Shown here: positions 26,341 to 36,198 of the stretch, in pieces
How positions within the stretch are numbered: position 1 is the stretch's first letter
Layout: each line of letters opens with the position of its first letter
Assembly: GCA_017527205.1 (NCBI GenBank)
Contig: JAFXQK010000036.1
Coordinates: 62,001 to 126,000, forward strand
Reading direction: 5' to 3'
Source of the DNA: Lachnospiraceae bacterium
Lineage (GTDB): Bacteria; Bacillota; Clostridia; Lachnospirales; Lachnospiraceae
Length of the DNA stretch: 64,000 nt
Program-made: the position numbers and the translations under genes
Notes under the pieces: generated by a model
What the model was told of the DNA's origin: nothing
Database searches by the model: none
What the model saw: the letters and a program-made list of their open reading frames with translations, nothing else

Positions 26341-27552
26341 ATGGTTAAGGTAGCGGTTTTTGGATATGGTACCGTAGGTAGCGGTGTTGTGGAGGTCATT
26401 GAGAAGAATAAGGAGCAGGTAAGCAAGAAGGCCGGAGAGGGAATTGAGGTCGCATACATTCTGGATCTGAGAGAGTTCCCGGGAGATCCTTATGAGGCAA
26501 AGGTAGTGCATGACGTCAACGTGATCCTTGAGGATCCTGAGGTTAAGATCGTCTGTGAGACCATGGGAGGCACGACCTTCGCATATAATTATACCAAGGC
26601 CGCTTTGGAGAGAGGGAAGAGCGTTTGTACCTCCAACAAGGAGATGGTGGCAAAGTTTGGTCCGGAGATGCTGGAGCTGGCGCGCGAGCACGGATGTAAT
26701 TATCTGTTTGAGGCGAGCGTTGGCGGTGGCATTCCCATCATTCGTCCCTTAAATGACTGCCTGACTGCCGAGAAGGTGGAAGCCATCACGGGTATTCTCA
26801 ATGGTACGACGAACTATATTTTGACAAAGATGGAGCGCGAGGGCGCTGATTTCGATAAGGTTCTGGCGAGAGCGCAGGAGAAGGGCTATGCCGAGAGAAA
26901 TCCTGAGGCAGACATTGAAGGTCATGATGCCTGCAGAAAGATTGCAATCCTGTCTTCCCTGATGATGGGAAAGAACGTGGACTTTGAGAAGATTCCTACC
27001 GAGGGCATCACGAAGATTGTTCCCGCGGATTTTGAATATGCAAAGGCAGCAGGCAGAACCATCAAGCTGCTTGCTCGTGCAAAGATGATTGATGAAAACA
27101 CGCTTGAGGCCATGGTGAGCCCCGTAATGCTGGATAAGGAAAATCCTCTGGCAATGGTAAGCATGGTATTCAACGCCATTCTTGTAAAGGGCAACATGCT
27201 TGGTGAGGCAATGTTCTATGGAAAGGGTGCAGGAAAGCTGGCAACGGCGAGTGCCGTCGTAGGCGACGTCATTGATTGCGTGCGCCATCTTGGAAAGCAG
27301 ATTCCTTGCTTCTGGGATGCCGAGGATGCAACGATTCTGGATGCCGGGAAGCACTCCTATGCTTATTACGTTCGCGCAAAGAAGAATGCGAAGGAAGCGC
27401 TCGAGGCAGTACTGCCCGGCGGTGAATTCATAGAGCTTCCTGAGAGAACGGAGGATCTCGCATATTTCACGCAGCCTATGTCTCATAACGCCTTTGAAAA
27501 GGTATGTGAGGGCCTTGGTGATCTGGTGCTTGGAAGCATTCGCCTTGGTTAA
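26341..27552 (+). CDS. hom: Homoserine dehydrogenase
   Basis: The enzyme reduces aspartate semialdehyde to homoserine with NAD(P)H, the branch to threonine and methionine. The 403-residue protein has the Rossmann motif GYGTVGSG (8-15), Lys100 in CTSNKE, the ILNGTTNYI block (152-160) and catalytic Asp196 and Lys200 in GHDACRK. After about residue 320 there is a short C-terminal extension shorter than a classical ACT domain, so feedback inhibition by threonine may be weaker or supplied by the separate ACT protein encoded upstream. AAAGGAAG precedes the ATG. lysC follows with a 74-base gap and is likely co-transcribed. Confidence 0.95.
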   Translation: MVKVAVFGYGTVGSGVVEVIEKNKEQVSKKAGEGIEVAYILDLREFPGDPYEAKVVHDVNVILEDPEVKIVCETMGGTTFAYNYTKAALERGKSVCTSNKEMVAKFGPEMLELAREHGCNYLFEASVGGGIPIIRPLNDCLTAEKVEAITGILNGTTNYILTKMEREGADFDKVLARAQEKGYAERNPEADIEGHDACRKIAILSSLMMGKNVDFEKIPTEGITKIVPADFEYAKAAGRTIKLLARAKMIDENTLEAMVSPVMLDKENPLAMVSMVFNAILVKGNMLGEAMFYGKGAGKLATASAVVGDVIDCVRHLGKQIPCFWDAEDATILDAGKHSYAYYVRAKKNAKEALEAVLPGGEFIELPERTEDLAYFTQPMSHNAFEKVCEGLGDLVLGSIRLG

Positions 27553-27626
27553 TGCCCGGAGGGCATCGAGATAAACATAAGAAAATAGTTGACATAAAGT
27601 CATTGAAAAGAGGAGAAGAGAAAGAA

Positions 27627-28946
27627 ATGTCTAAGGTAGTAAAGTTTGGCGGGAGTTCCCTTGCCAGCGCAGAGCAGTTTCAAAAGGTTGGAAAAATCAT
27701 TCGTGCAGATAAGGAAAGAAGGTTCGTGGTGCCGTCCGCTCCAGGCAAAAGAAACAAGTCAGATACGAAGGTGACTGACATGCTATACTCTTGCTACGAT
27801 CTTGCGGAGCAGGGAGGGAACTTTACCATACAGCTGCTTGCCATTCAGGACAGATATAACGAGATCATTCACGGTCTTGGATTAAAGATTTCCCTGGATG
27901 AGGAATTCGAGAAGATTGAAAAGCAGTTTCGTGCAAAGGCCGGCAAGGATTACGCGGCATCCCGCGGTGAGTATCTGAACGGTATTGTGATGGCAAACTA
28001 TCTTGGATATGATTTTATTGATGCCGCTACCGTTATCTTCTTTGATGAGAATGGCAATTTCGATGCAGACAAGACCAACGAGGTTCTTTCCAAGGAGCTT
28101 GCAGGCCATAAAAATGCAGTTATTCCTGGCTTTTACGGTTCCATGCCGGATGGCTCGGTAAAGACGTTCTCCCGCGGCGGTTCCGACGTGACTGGCTCCA
28201 TCGTGGCAAAGGCAGCAAAGGTTGACGTGTATGAGAACTGGACGGATGTTTCCGGGTTCCTCATCGCTGATCCCCGTATTATCAATAATCCCGTAGGCAT
28301 TGACACCATTACCTATCGCGAACTCCGTGAGTTGTCCTACATGGGCGCCGGCGTACTTCATGAGGATGCCATTTTCCCGGTTCGCCAGCAGGGGATTCCC
28401 ATCAACATCCGCAATACGAACGCACCCGAGGACAACGGTACCTGGATCGTTGGCAGTACCTGCCAGAAATCCAAATACGTCATCACTGGCATCGCAGGAA
28501 AGAAGGGCTTCTGTGCGATCAACATTGAGAAGGACATGATGAACTCTGAGATCGGGTTTGGCAGAAAGGTGCTCCAGGCTTTTGAAGAGAACGGCATTTC
28601 CTTCGAGCACGTTCCGTCAGGTATTGATACGTTGACCGTCTTTGTTCATCAGGACGAGTTCATGCACTTAGAGCAGAAGGTGGTTGCAGGCATCAATCGT
28701 CTTGCAAAGCCTGATACCATTGACATTGAGGCAGACCTTGCGCTGATCGCCGTCGTAGGCCGCGGCATGAAGTCCACCAGAGGTACTGCAGGAAGGATCT
28801 TCTCCGCGCTGGCTCATGCCAATGTCAACGTTCGCATGATTGATCAGGGATCCTCTGAGCTGAACATCATTATCGGCGTAGCGAATGATGATTTTGAGGC
28901 AGCCATCAAGGCCATCTACGACATCTTCGTATTGACGAAGCTATAA
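27627..28946 (+). CDS. lysC: Aspartate kinase
   Basis: This enzyme phosphorylates aspartate, the first step to lysine, threonine and methionine. The ATG at 27627, after AGAGGAGAAGAG, gives 439 residues; the longer frame from 27552 starts inside hom. The N-terminus has KFGGSS (6-11), and the kinase fold carries FSRGGSDVTGS and the VDVYENWTDVSGF nucleotide/aspartate site. Two ACT domains fill the C-terminal third (about 310-439), with SFEHVPSGIDTL and the closing SELNIIIGV, and should mediate feedback control. The monofunctional form next to hom fits Gram-positive organisms. A strong terminator follows. Confidence 0.95.
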   Translation: MSKVVKFGGSSLASAEQFQKVGKIIRADKERRFVVPSAPGKRNKSDTKVTDMLYSCYDLAEQGGNFTIQLLAIQDRYNEIIHGLGLKISLDEEFEKIEKQFRAKAGKDYAASRGEYLNGIVMANYLGYDFIDAATVIFFDENGNFDADKTNEVLSKELAGHKNAVIPGFYGSMPDGSVKTFSRGGSDVTGSIVAKAAKVDVYENWTDVSGFLIADPRIINNPVGIDTITYRELRELSYMGAGVLHEDAIFPVRQQGIPINIRNTNAPEDNGTWIVGSTCQKSKYVITGIAGKKGFCAINIEKDMMNSEIGFGRKVLQAFEENGISFEHVPSGIDTLTVFVHQDEFMHLEQKVVAGINRLAKPDTIDIEADLALIAVVGRGMKSTRGTAGRIFSALAHANVNVRMIDQGSSELNIIIGVANDDFEAAIKAIYDIFVLTKL

Positions 28947-28958
28947 TATATAGCGAGG

Positions 28959-28992
28959 AAAGGGAACAAGCATTTGTGCTTGTTCCCTTTAT
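28959..28992 (+). terminator. Terminator after lysC
   Basis: AAAGGGAACAAGCA pairs perfectly with TGCTTGTTCCCTTT around a TTTG loop. The 14-bp stem is followed by ATTG. Confidence 0.9.
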
Positions 28993-29115
28993 TGTTAGCG
29001 GGGAAGGAATCAAAACCGTCTGCGAAGCAAGGAAACTAAAACCTGTCGAAAAGTGCGAATATTTGTCGAAAAATGTCAAAGAAATAGAAAATAATAAAAA
29101 ATAATTAAAAATGTG

Positions 29116-29144
29116 TTGACAAATTGGCGCGGATGTTGTAAGAT
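29116..29144 (+). promoter_or_regulatory. Strong sigma-A promoter with no gene behind it
   Basis: A perfect TTGACA at 29116-29121 and TAAGAT at 29139-29144 are 17 bases apart. The nearest downstream gene starts 540 bases later, beyond a terminator. Confidence 0.8.
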
Positions 29145-29508
29145 AAGATCAACAAAAGAAAAAAGAACACGAGATACCAAAGATAAGGTATTAAGAAGCA
29201 AAGGAAGTTGTAAGAAGTAGTACCAAAGGGGATTCCAGAAAACACCGATGGAAAAGAAGGAATTTTAGGTACGAAGGAACCAAAGGTACACGAGTCTAAG
29301 TGTACGTGAATGGAAAATACAAAAGAGTGTTTCGAGGGTATCGGGAAATTCCGGATGAACTACGAAGAAAGGTGGATAGGTAGAGAGTTAATTCCATCAA
29401 AGACAACTGAATATCGAAAAACTATCATTACTTAAAGGAGGAACGGTCCATTGGATAGCATAGTCTGAAAAGGCGTATCGACGAAATTGGTTGATGCGCC
29501 TTTATTAT
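29145..29508 (+). ncRNA. Candidate structured non-coding RNA, about 350 bases
   Basis: The stretch between the promoter at 29116 and a terminator at 29469-29505 (AAAGGCGTATC paired with GATGCGCCTTT) has no ORF of note. It is purine-rich, unlike the flanks, and has several local hairpins, for example GTACAC (29286-29291) with GTGTAC (29300-29305) and GATACC with GGTATT near 29173-29192. Near its 3' end AAAGGAGG (29434-29441) is followed after 9 bases by TTG GAT AGC ATA GTC TGA, a five-codon ORF whose stop touches the terminator stem. This could be a stand-alone RNA or a leader that attenuates. It does not match tmRNA, 6S RNA or RNase P by eye. Confidence 0.5.
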
Positions 29509-29684
29509 ATTATGCAGCGAGGAAGGAAACCAAGCATCTACGAAATAAAAACAGAAGATTTTTTAAGATTTTTCAGTTTTCCTATGGAATCCTAAGCTAT
29601 TTTCATGTATGATAGAACATGGTGGGATCAGTTATGATTTCGACAGAAAAAAGCGGAAACGCAAAGACTACGTGAGGTTATTAC

Positions 29685-31070
29685 ATGAGCGAAGAAAACA
29701 AGAATCAAGAGGAATTATTACAGAAGCGTGAGGCAAGAAGAAAACGCCGCCAGAGAAACCAGATTTTAGCATACTCGGTGGTGATCCTGTTGATTGCTTT
29801 GGTAGGCATTGGGATTTTGGCGCTAATCAAGTATATGCCAGGCAAGGAATCCAAGCATCAGGGAACGAACGTCGCAAAGCTTACGCCGACTTCTTCTGAG
29901 GAAAGCTTGGAGGAGACGGAACCTGAAGAAACGGAAAGTACGGAGGAACCTTCATCGGAACCTGAAGAGACCAGTTCGGAGCCGGAGGAGTCTCAGGAGG
30001 TTGTTGTAGAACTGACCTATGAAGAAAAGCTGGATCAGATCGTAGATGCGGCGATTGCAGTTATGCCGATCGAGGACAAGGTCGCAGGACTTTTCATGAT
30101 TACGCCTGAGCTTCTTACGAAGATGTCGCCTGTGGTCAAGGCAGGTCCCAGTACGCAGGCAGCCCTGGAAAAATATGCCGTTGGCGGTCTTATGTATCGT
30201 TCTCAGAACGTTAAGGACAGGGATACCTTTAAGACCGTGCTGGAGAATACAAAGCAGTATAGCAAATACCCTATATTCCTCGCCGTAGAGGAAGAGGGAG
30301 GTAAGGCAACGCAGCTCTCCAAGGCCAACAATAATACGAAGACCTCCAGCGCAAAGGACGTCGCTGCAACCGGTGACGTGCAGAATGCTTATCAGACTGG
30401 TGTTACGATTGGAGCCTATCTGAAAGAGCTTGGAATTACGATGGATCTGGCACCCGTTGCCGACCTGGCAAACGTGGAGAAGAGTGTCATGGCAGACAGA
30501 AGCTATGGCAGCGACGCGCAGGTGGTGATTGGATACGTCAAGAACATGATGAACGGCCTTCAGGAGCAGGGCATTACCCCTTGCATCAAGCATTTCCCCG
30601 GCATGGGAAGCGTTACGACGGATACGGAGAAGGGGCGTGCCATTTCCGGACGCACGGAGGAAGAAATTTGGGCAAGTGAGATGGATTTGTTCCATAAGCT
30701 TGTTGATGACAAGATGCCCGTAGTCATGATCAGTAACATGGCAGTGCCTGCCCTGACCGGCGACAACACGCCCTGTACCCTGTCTCCAAAGGTGGTGACG
30801 GAGATTCTCCGCCAGCAGCTTGGTTATAAGGGACTTGTCATGACCGATTGTCTGAACGAGAAGGCCGTGTCAGAATATTATTCTTCTGAAGAGGCGGCGA
30901 TTCTTGCATTGAAGGCGGGCTGTGACATGATTCTTTGCCCTGAGAATTTTGAACAGGCATATAATGGCGTCCTGAAGGCGGTGCAGGAGGGAACCATTTC
31001 CGAGGAGCGTGTCAATGACGCTTTGCGCCGCATTTACCGCATTAAATTTGCGGATCGCGTGGAAGAATAG
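29685..31070 (+). CDS. Membrane-anchored glycoside hydrolase family 3-like protein with altered active-site loop
   Basis: The 461-residue protein has a basic cytoplasmic start, one membrane helix (about 27-50) and a Glu/Ser/Thr/Pro linker (57-106). A GH3 barrel of the NagZ type (about 115-455) follows, facing outside. Recognisable are VAGLFMITPE, the substrate-binding KHFPGMGS and the nucleophile Asp388 in VMTDCLN. The loop that carries the acid/base Asp-Ser-His in NagZ reads Asp313-Thr314-Glu315 here, so the catalytic histidine is replaced, and KHFPGHG has become KHFPGMG. The protein may be a sugar-binding or altered-activity relative of beta-N-acetylglucosaminidase. It stands alone between the candidate RNA and a terminator. 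Confidence 0.88.
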   Translation: MSEENKNQEELLQKREARRKRRQRNQILAYSVVILLIALVGIGILALIKYMPGKESKHQGTNVAKLTPTSSEESLEETEPEETESTEEPSSEPEETSSEPEESQEVVVELTYEEKLDQIVDAAIAVMPIEDKVAGLFMITPELLTKMSPVVKAGPSTQAALEKYAVGGLMYRSQNVKDRDTFKTVLENTKQYSKYPIFLAVEEEGGKATQLSKANNNTKTSSAKDVAATGDVQNAYQTGVTIGAYLKELGITMDLAPVADLANVEKSVMADRSYGSDAQVVIGYVKNMMNGLQEQGITPCIKHFPGMGSVTTDTEKGRAISGRTEEEIWASEMDLFHKLVDDKMPVVMISNMAVPALTGDNTPCTLSPKVVTEILRQQLGYKGLVMTDCLNEKAVSEYYSSEEAAILALKAGCDMILCPENFEQAYNGVLKAVQEGTISEERVNDALRRIYRIKFADRVEE

Positions 31071-31141
31071 CTTTACGCATGGAGTATGGAATTCCTGGCG
31101 TAGAAATAGCTTACCGCGCGGAAGATCGGAGGAAAGAAATA

Positions 31142-31202
31142 GGCTGGATCATTCAAGACGCCGCTGTATGGCAGGACTTGCAATATTGATCCAGCTTTCT
31201 CT
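31142..31202 (+). terminator. Possible terminator after the GH3-like gene
   Basis: GGCTGGATCA pairs with TTGATCCAGC across a 36-base loop, and TTTCT follows. The long loop lowers confidence. Confidence 0.5.
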
Positions 31203-31255
31203 ATTGTGGAGAGTGGCTTTGACCATGCATATCAATGCTTTTAGGAGTTCAGACA

Positions 31256-32539
31256 ATGAAAATCAAAACAGAAAATCGATCCTATGATGAAGTGGCTGCC
31301 CTTCCCTCGTGGGTGCATAAGAAACCGAAGAAGCCTTCCAAACTTCTCGCGAAGGTAGCCCATGCAGGCCTTAAGGGTGAGCTTAAACAGGTTCACTTTA
31401 CCTGTGAGAAGGTGGACATGGAAAAGGCGGGCGACGGGCCCTGGATGATACTGATGAATCACTGTAGCTTTACGGACCTTGCCATTGCTTTTGAGGTACT
31501 AAAGGGAAAGCCGTTCAGCATTGTCTGTACCTCAGATGCACTGGTTGGCAAGGAGGGCGTCGTGAGGTCCCTTGGCTGTATTCCGACCTGTAAGTTTGTC
31601 TCTGACATGACGCTGATTTCGGACATGGATTATGCGCTGAACGTGAATCAGGCGAGCGTACTGATGTATCCTGAGGCGGGATATTCCCTGGATGGAACGG
31701 GGACAAAGATCCCCGAACGGCTGGGACTCCTCTTGAAAAAACTAAAGCACCCAGTCGTCATGATTACTTCCTACGGGGCATTTGCGCGGGATCCGCTTTA
31801 CAACAACCTTCAGAAAAGAGACGTGAAGGTATCCTGCCAGATGAAGTGTCTGTTTACGCCAGAAGAGCTTGCCAATACGAAGGCGAAGCAGATCAATGAG
31901 GTATTAAATGAAGCCTTTACGTTTGATTACTTCAAGTGGCAACAGGAGAATCAGATCGAAATCAAGGAACCCTTTCGGGCGGATGGCCTGAACAGGATTC
32001 TCTATCAATGTCCGCACTGCATGGCAGAAGGTGCAACGGAGGGAAAGGGCATCCGCTTAACCTGTAAAGCGTGCGGTGCAACCTATGAGCTAGATGAGCT
32101 TGGAAGGCTCAAGGGCGTCAATGTTGAGCCGAAGTTTACCCATGTTCCTGATTGGTTTGCCTGGGAGAGAGAAGAGCTCAAAAAGGAAATCTTGAATGGT
32201 TCCTATTCGCTTGAGGTTCCCTGTGACATTGCAATTCTAAAGAACTCCAAGGCGCTTTACATGGTGGGAACGGGAACGCTTCGTCACGACGCAAAGGGAT
32301 TTGTTCTGGATGGCTGCGAGGGAAAGCTTCACTATGAGCAGGCACCAAATGCATCCTACAGTGTCAATGCCGATTATTTTTGGTATGAGATCGGAGACAT
32401 TGTCTCCATTGGTACCAATGAATGCTTATATTATTGCTTTCCAAAGGACTGTGATATCGTGGCAAAGACCAGAATAGCTGCGGAAGAGCTCTACAAGCTG
32501 TCAAAAAGAAAAGGATCCGCTTTGAACGAGAGTTGTTAG
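31256..32539 (+). CDS. PlsC-like acyltransferase with a zinc ribbon
   Basis: The ATG at 31256 follows TAGGAG and gives 427 residues. The first 220 residues resemble 1-acylglycerol-phosphate acyltransferases: NHCSFTD contains the catalytic His69-x4-Asp74, and MYPEAGYS corresponds to the EGxxS substrate block. A zinc ribbon follows (Cys252, Cys255, Cys270, Cys273) and then a C-terminal domain of about 140 residues of unknown fold. No membrane helix is obvious, so it may be a peripheral membrane enzyme acylating a lipid precursor. It lies 14 bases before the sensor-fusion gene and probably shares its operon, which could link lipid synthesis to that signalling protein. Confidence 0.85.
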   Translation: MKIKTENRSYDEVAALPSWVHKKPKKPSKLLAKVAHAGLKGELKQVHFTCEKVDMEKAGDGPWMILMNHCSFTDLAIAFEVLKGKPFSIVCTSDALVGKEGVVRSLGCIPTCKFVSDMTLISDMDYALNVNQASVLMYPEAGYSLDGTGTKIPERLGLLLKKLKHPVVMITSYGAFARDPLYNNLQKRDVKVSCQMKCLFTPEELANTKAKQINEVLNEAFTFDYFKWQQENQIEIKEPFRADGLNRILYQCPHCMAEGATEGKGIRLTCKACGATYELDELGRLKGVNVEPKFTHVPDWFAWEREELKKEILNGSYSLEVPCDIAILKNSKALYMVGTGTLRHDAKGFVLDGCEGKLHYEQAPNASYSVNADYFWYEIGDIVSIGTNECLYYCFPKDCDIVAKTRIAAEELYKLSKRKGSALNESC

Positions 32540-32553
32540 GGGAGATGAGTCTG

Positions 32554-35500
32554 ATGAAAAAATGGAGTACCTGGAAAATCATTTTATTCATTATGCTGTG
32601 CATCTGTCTGAACGTGGGAGGAAAGCTTCTGACGGTATGGCTGCAGCTGCCGCTTTGGGGAGATTCCTTCGGAACGGTGCTGTGTGCCAGCGTCGGCGGA
32701 CCGATCTGCGGAGCGATCGTGGGCTTCACGAGCAATATTTCCTACTGCGTCGTCAACCGTCTTTCGGCGGCGTATTCCCTCACCAGCATTGCCCTTGGCC
32801 TGATCATAGGCAGGGCCGTCCGCAAGAAGTGGTTCGATCACTTCTACGGTTTTATGAAGGCTGCTTCCCTGGCAATGTTCACGGCCCTTGTGGTATCCGT
32901 GCCGCTCAATCTGATTTTCAATGGCGGTTATACGTCCAATAAGTGGGGAGACGGAATCATTGATTATTTTCTGAATAAGGATTGGCCGATTCTGCTTTGC
33001 GGCATTCTTGGACAGCTGGCACTTGAATTTGTCGATAAGGTCTTAACCGTCACGGCCGTATATGTCGTGATTCTGCTGCGGCGCATGAGGAAAAACCAAA
33101 AGGAGGCGCAGCCCGCAGGGCAGGAGGGCGCGGCGGGAATCGCTTCGATGCTTGCCTTGTCCCTTGGACTTTCCCTGCTTGCACCCGTTTCTTCAGAGGC
33201 TGCCGCGTCGACGGAGGTCATTGATTACAATGATTACGTCCAGAGCGTTTATAGCAATAGCAACGGCCTTCCCTGCGGCGAGGCCAACGACATTGCGCAG
33301 ACCAACGACGGCGTTCTCTGGATCGGTACCTATGCGGGCTTATACCGCTATAACGGGCGCGAGTTCCGATGGGTGGATGATTATGAATCCGTGAAGAACG
33401 TGAACTGTCTTTACGTGGACGAGGAGGGCCGCCTTTGGATCGGCACGAACGACAATGGTCTGTCCATCGTCATTCGCGAAAAGATTGTCAACGTGCTGGA
33501 TCAGGCAAGCGGTCTTCCGTCCAACTCCGTTCGTCACGTCATTCGTGCAACGGACGGATATTATTATGTCGGCACGACCTCCAGCATGCAAATCCTCGTG
33601 ATGAACAATGGCCTTAAGGCGACGAACACCCTGCAGGAGATCAACTATACGGACAGCATCAGCGCTGATGAGGATGGACGTGTCGCAGTCATTGCCTCCG
33701 AGGGCGAGCTATTCCTGATGAGGAAAGGAAGTATTTTGAAGTCCCTTCGCCTTCCGGACGAGCAGGAAATCTTTAACTGCTGCGCCTTTTCGCCGGATGG
33801 AACGCTGATGGTGGGCACCTCTGCCAACCATATCTATTACTATGACATTTCCAAGGATGATTTTCGCCAGAAAAAGGTCATGACCTGTGAGGACGTAAAC
33901 AGCATCAACAACCTGAATTACATCAGCGACGGAACACTGTTTATCTCGACTGACAGCGGGATCTCCTACATTGACGCAAGCGGTTATCATAAGCTGAACA
34001 CCAACGACTTTAATAACTCCATCGACAACATGCTGTATGACTATCAGGGGAATCTTTGGTTTACCTCCTCGAGACTTGGCCTTCTGCGCCTTGCAAAGTC
34101 GCCCTTTAAGGATGTTTATGGTTCCGTTGGCATGGATCGCCGCGTGGTCAATACCATTGTCTTTTGGCAGAACTCTTATTACGTCGGCACTGATAAGGGC
34201 CTTGACGTGGTCGATAAGAACTGCAGACGCCAGATTCAGAATGACCTGACCGAAGCTTTGGCGGGCAAGCGAATTCGCTGCATGTACGTTGATCAGGAGG
34301 ATCACCTCTGGGTTTGTACCTATGGAAGCGGTTTGATGGAATATGCGCCAAATGGTGCATCCTGGACGTATAACAGCAATAACGGGAGCTTTGGCAACCG
34401 AGCGCGTATTGTTACGGGGCTTTCGGACGGAACCATTCTGGCAGCAGGCGATACGGGAATCAGCTACATCAAAAATCATAAGATTCAGCAGACCATCCAG
34501 AATCAGGAGGGCTGGATCAATTCCATGATCTTGACCGTGACCGAGCGAAATGACGGTACAATCCTTGCCGGCACGGACGGAGACGGCATTGCCGTACTTC
34601 AAAACGGTAAGGTTACGAAAATGCTTACCCGAGAGGACGGACTGAGCAGTAACGTCATTTTGCGCACGATAAAGGATCCGAAATCAGAGGGCGTGTTTGT
34701 CGTTACCAGCAATAGCCTTTGCTATCTGGAGCCTGACGGCGGCATTCACGTTTTGGATAAATTCCCTTATTTTAACAACTATGACATCTTTGTGAAGGAT
34801 GAGGATACATTGTTTGTCATGTCCAGCGCAGGCATTTACGTCGTGGAACGTGACGAGCTGGTTACGGGCGGCGAGATCGCCTGGGAGCTTTTGGACGCGA
34901 GAAGGGGCCTTGGAACGTCCCTGACCGCGAACTCCTGGAACTACTATAACGGGAACGGCGAACTATTCCTTCCTTGCGATACGGGCGTCTATATCATTGA
35001 CGTTGATAAGTATAACAGCGACATCCGTTCCTACAGGATGCAGCTGGCCTCCGTTCATCTGGACGGCGTGCTGCAGCCGCTTGCCCGCATGGGTGCCATT
35101 ACGGTGGGACGGGGCGTGACCCGCGTGGAGCTCAGTCCCGAGATCTTGAATTATACCATTCAGGAGCCCAATGCAGGGTATTTTCTGGAGGGCTATGATT
35201 CCCAGTGGACGATTCTTCCGCAGGGAAGCCTGGGAAACATTTTCTATGTCAACCTTCCCGCGGGGAAGTATGTTTTCCATCTGGCCATCTTTGACAGCGC
35301 CGGGGACCGCCTGCTTGAGGAGCGTACCTTTGACCTTGTGAAGGAGGGTGAGCTGTATGAGCAACCGGGCTTTGCCGTGTATATGCTGACCGTTCTTTCC
35401 CTGTTCATCATCTGGTTTACTTGTCTGGCGGTGCAAAGGCAGCTGTACCAGCAGCAGATCAAGCTGAACATGGCAAACGAGACCGTTATGGCAATTGCAA

Positions 35501-36198
35501 ACGCAGTCGATGCCAAGGACGTGCGTACCCATCAGCATTCCATGCGCGTGGCGGAGTATTCGGAGATGATCGCGCGCGAAATGAATTGCTTTCCGTGGTG
35601 GCAGAGGGGCAGGATGCTTTCAAACCTGCGAAAGGCTGCACAGCTCCATGACATCGGCAAGATTGGCATTCCTGACAGCGTCTTAAACAAGGTTGGACGA
35701 CTGACGGATGATGAATACGCGAAAATGAAATCACATGTCATCCGCGGCGCGGAGATTTTGAAGGACTTTACCTTGGTGGAGAACGTTGAGGATGGAACGA
35801 GATATCATCATGAGCGCTATGATGGCAAGGGATATCCGGAGGGACTGAAGGGGAAGGAGATCCCCCTGTTCGCAAGAATTATTGGCGTTGCCGATACCTT
35901 TGATGCAATGACCTCGAACCGTGTTTACCGAAGCTCGATGGACACCGATTACGTCATGAACGAAATGAAGCGCGGGCGCGGAACGCAGTTTGATCCCGAT
36001 GCGCTCGATGCCTTCCTGAGGCTCGTGGAAAAGGGCGTGATCAATCCTGACAAGCTCTATGCCCAAAGATGCGCCGAGATCCAGCATGCGGATGAAGAGG
36101 CGCAGGCAGAGCTTAAGCGCCGCGTCGAGGAGGATAAAAAGATCCAGGCCGGCGAGATGGGAAAAAAGGATGAAGGCGAGAAAGGAGATAAGTCATGA
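32554..36198 (+). CDS. Membrane / beta-propeller / HD-GYP fusion signalling protein
   Basis: The ATG at 32554 follows AGGGGAG. The 1214-residue chain begins with about six membrane helices (residues about 5-185) shaped like the substrate-binding S component of ECF vitamin transporters. Next comes an extracellular two-component-regulator propeller (about 230-780), with many repeats of the type DGVLWIGTYAGLYRY and EEGRLWIGTNDNGL, and a Y_Y_Y-type beta domain (about 820-930). A further helix (about 937-962) leads to an HD-GYP domain (about 975-1165). That domain keeps the metal-binding His1032-Asp1033 and the GKGYP loop (1091-1095), so it should hydrolyse c-di-GMP. A charged tail ends it. The propeller takes the place normally attached to a histidine kinase. 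The next gene overlaps by 4 bases. Confidence 0.9.
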   Translation: MKKWSTWKIILFIMLCICLNVGGKLLTVWLQLPLWGDSFGTVLCASVGGPICGAIVGFTSNISYCVVNRLSAAYSLTSIALGLIIGRAVRKKWFDHFYGFMKAASLAMFTALVVSVPLNLIFNGGYTSNKWGDGIIDYFLNKDWPILLCGILGQLALEFVDKVLTVTAVYVVILLRRMRKNQKEAQPAGQEGAAGIASMLALSLGLSLLAPVSSEAAASTEVIDYNDYVQSVYSNSNGLPCGEANDIAQTNDGVLWIGTYAGLYRYNGREFRWVDDYESVKNVNCLYVDEEGRLWIGTNDNGLSIVIREKIVNVLDQASGLPSNSVRHVIRATDGYYYVGTTSSMQILVMNNGLKATNTLQEINYTDSISADEDGRVAVIASEGELFLMRKGSILKSLRLPDEQEIFNCCAFSPDGTLMVGTSANHIYYYDISKDDFRQKKVMTCEDVNSINNLNYISDGTLFISTDSGISYIDASGYHKLNTNDFNNSIDNMLYDYQGNLWFTSSRLGLLRLAKSPFKDVYGSVGMDRRVVNTIVFWQNSYYVGTDKGLDVVDKNCRRQIQNDLTEALAGKRIRCMYVDQEDHLWVCTYGSGLMEYAPNGASWTYNSNNGSFGNRARIVTGLSDGTILAAGDTGISYIKNHKIQQTIQNQEGWINSMILTVTERNDGTILAGTDGDGIAVLQNGKVTKMLTREDGLSSNVILRTIKDPKSEGVFVVTSNSLCYLEPDGGIHVLDKFPYFNNYDIFVKDEDTLFVMSSAGIYVVERDELVTGGEIAWELLDARRGLGTSLTANSWNYYNGNGELFLPCDTGVYIIDVDKYNSDIRSYRMQLASVHLDGVLQPLARMGAITVGRGVTRVELSPEILNYTIQEPNAGYFLEGYDSQWTILPQGSLGNIFYVNLPAGKYVFHLAIFDSAGDRLLEERTFDLVKEGELYEQPGFAVYMLTVLSLFIIWFTCLAVQRQLYQQQIKLNMANETVMAIANAVDAKDVRTHQHSMRVAEYSEMIAREMNCFPWWQRGRMLSNLRKAAQLHDIGKIGIPDSVLNKVGRLTDDEYAKMKSHVIRGAEILKDFTLVENVEDGTRYHHERYDGKGYPEGLKGKEIPLFARIIGVADTFDAMTSNRVYRSSMDTDYVMNEMKRGRGTQFDPDALDAFLRLVEKGVINPDKLYAQRCAEIQHADEEAQAELKRRVEEDKKIQAGEMGKKDEGEKGDKS

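Noticed and set aside
29145..29508. tmRNA or RNase P RNA
   Set aside because: No CCA end, no tag-peptide frame with alanines and no RNase P core motifs were seen.
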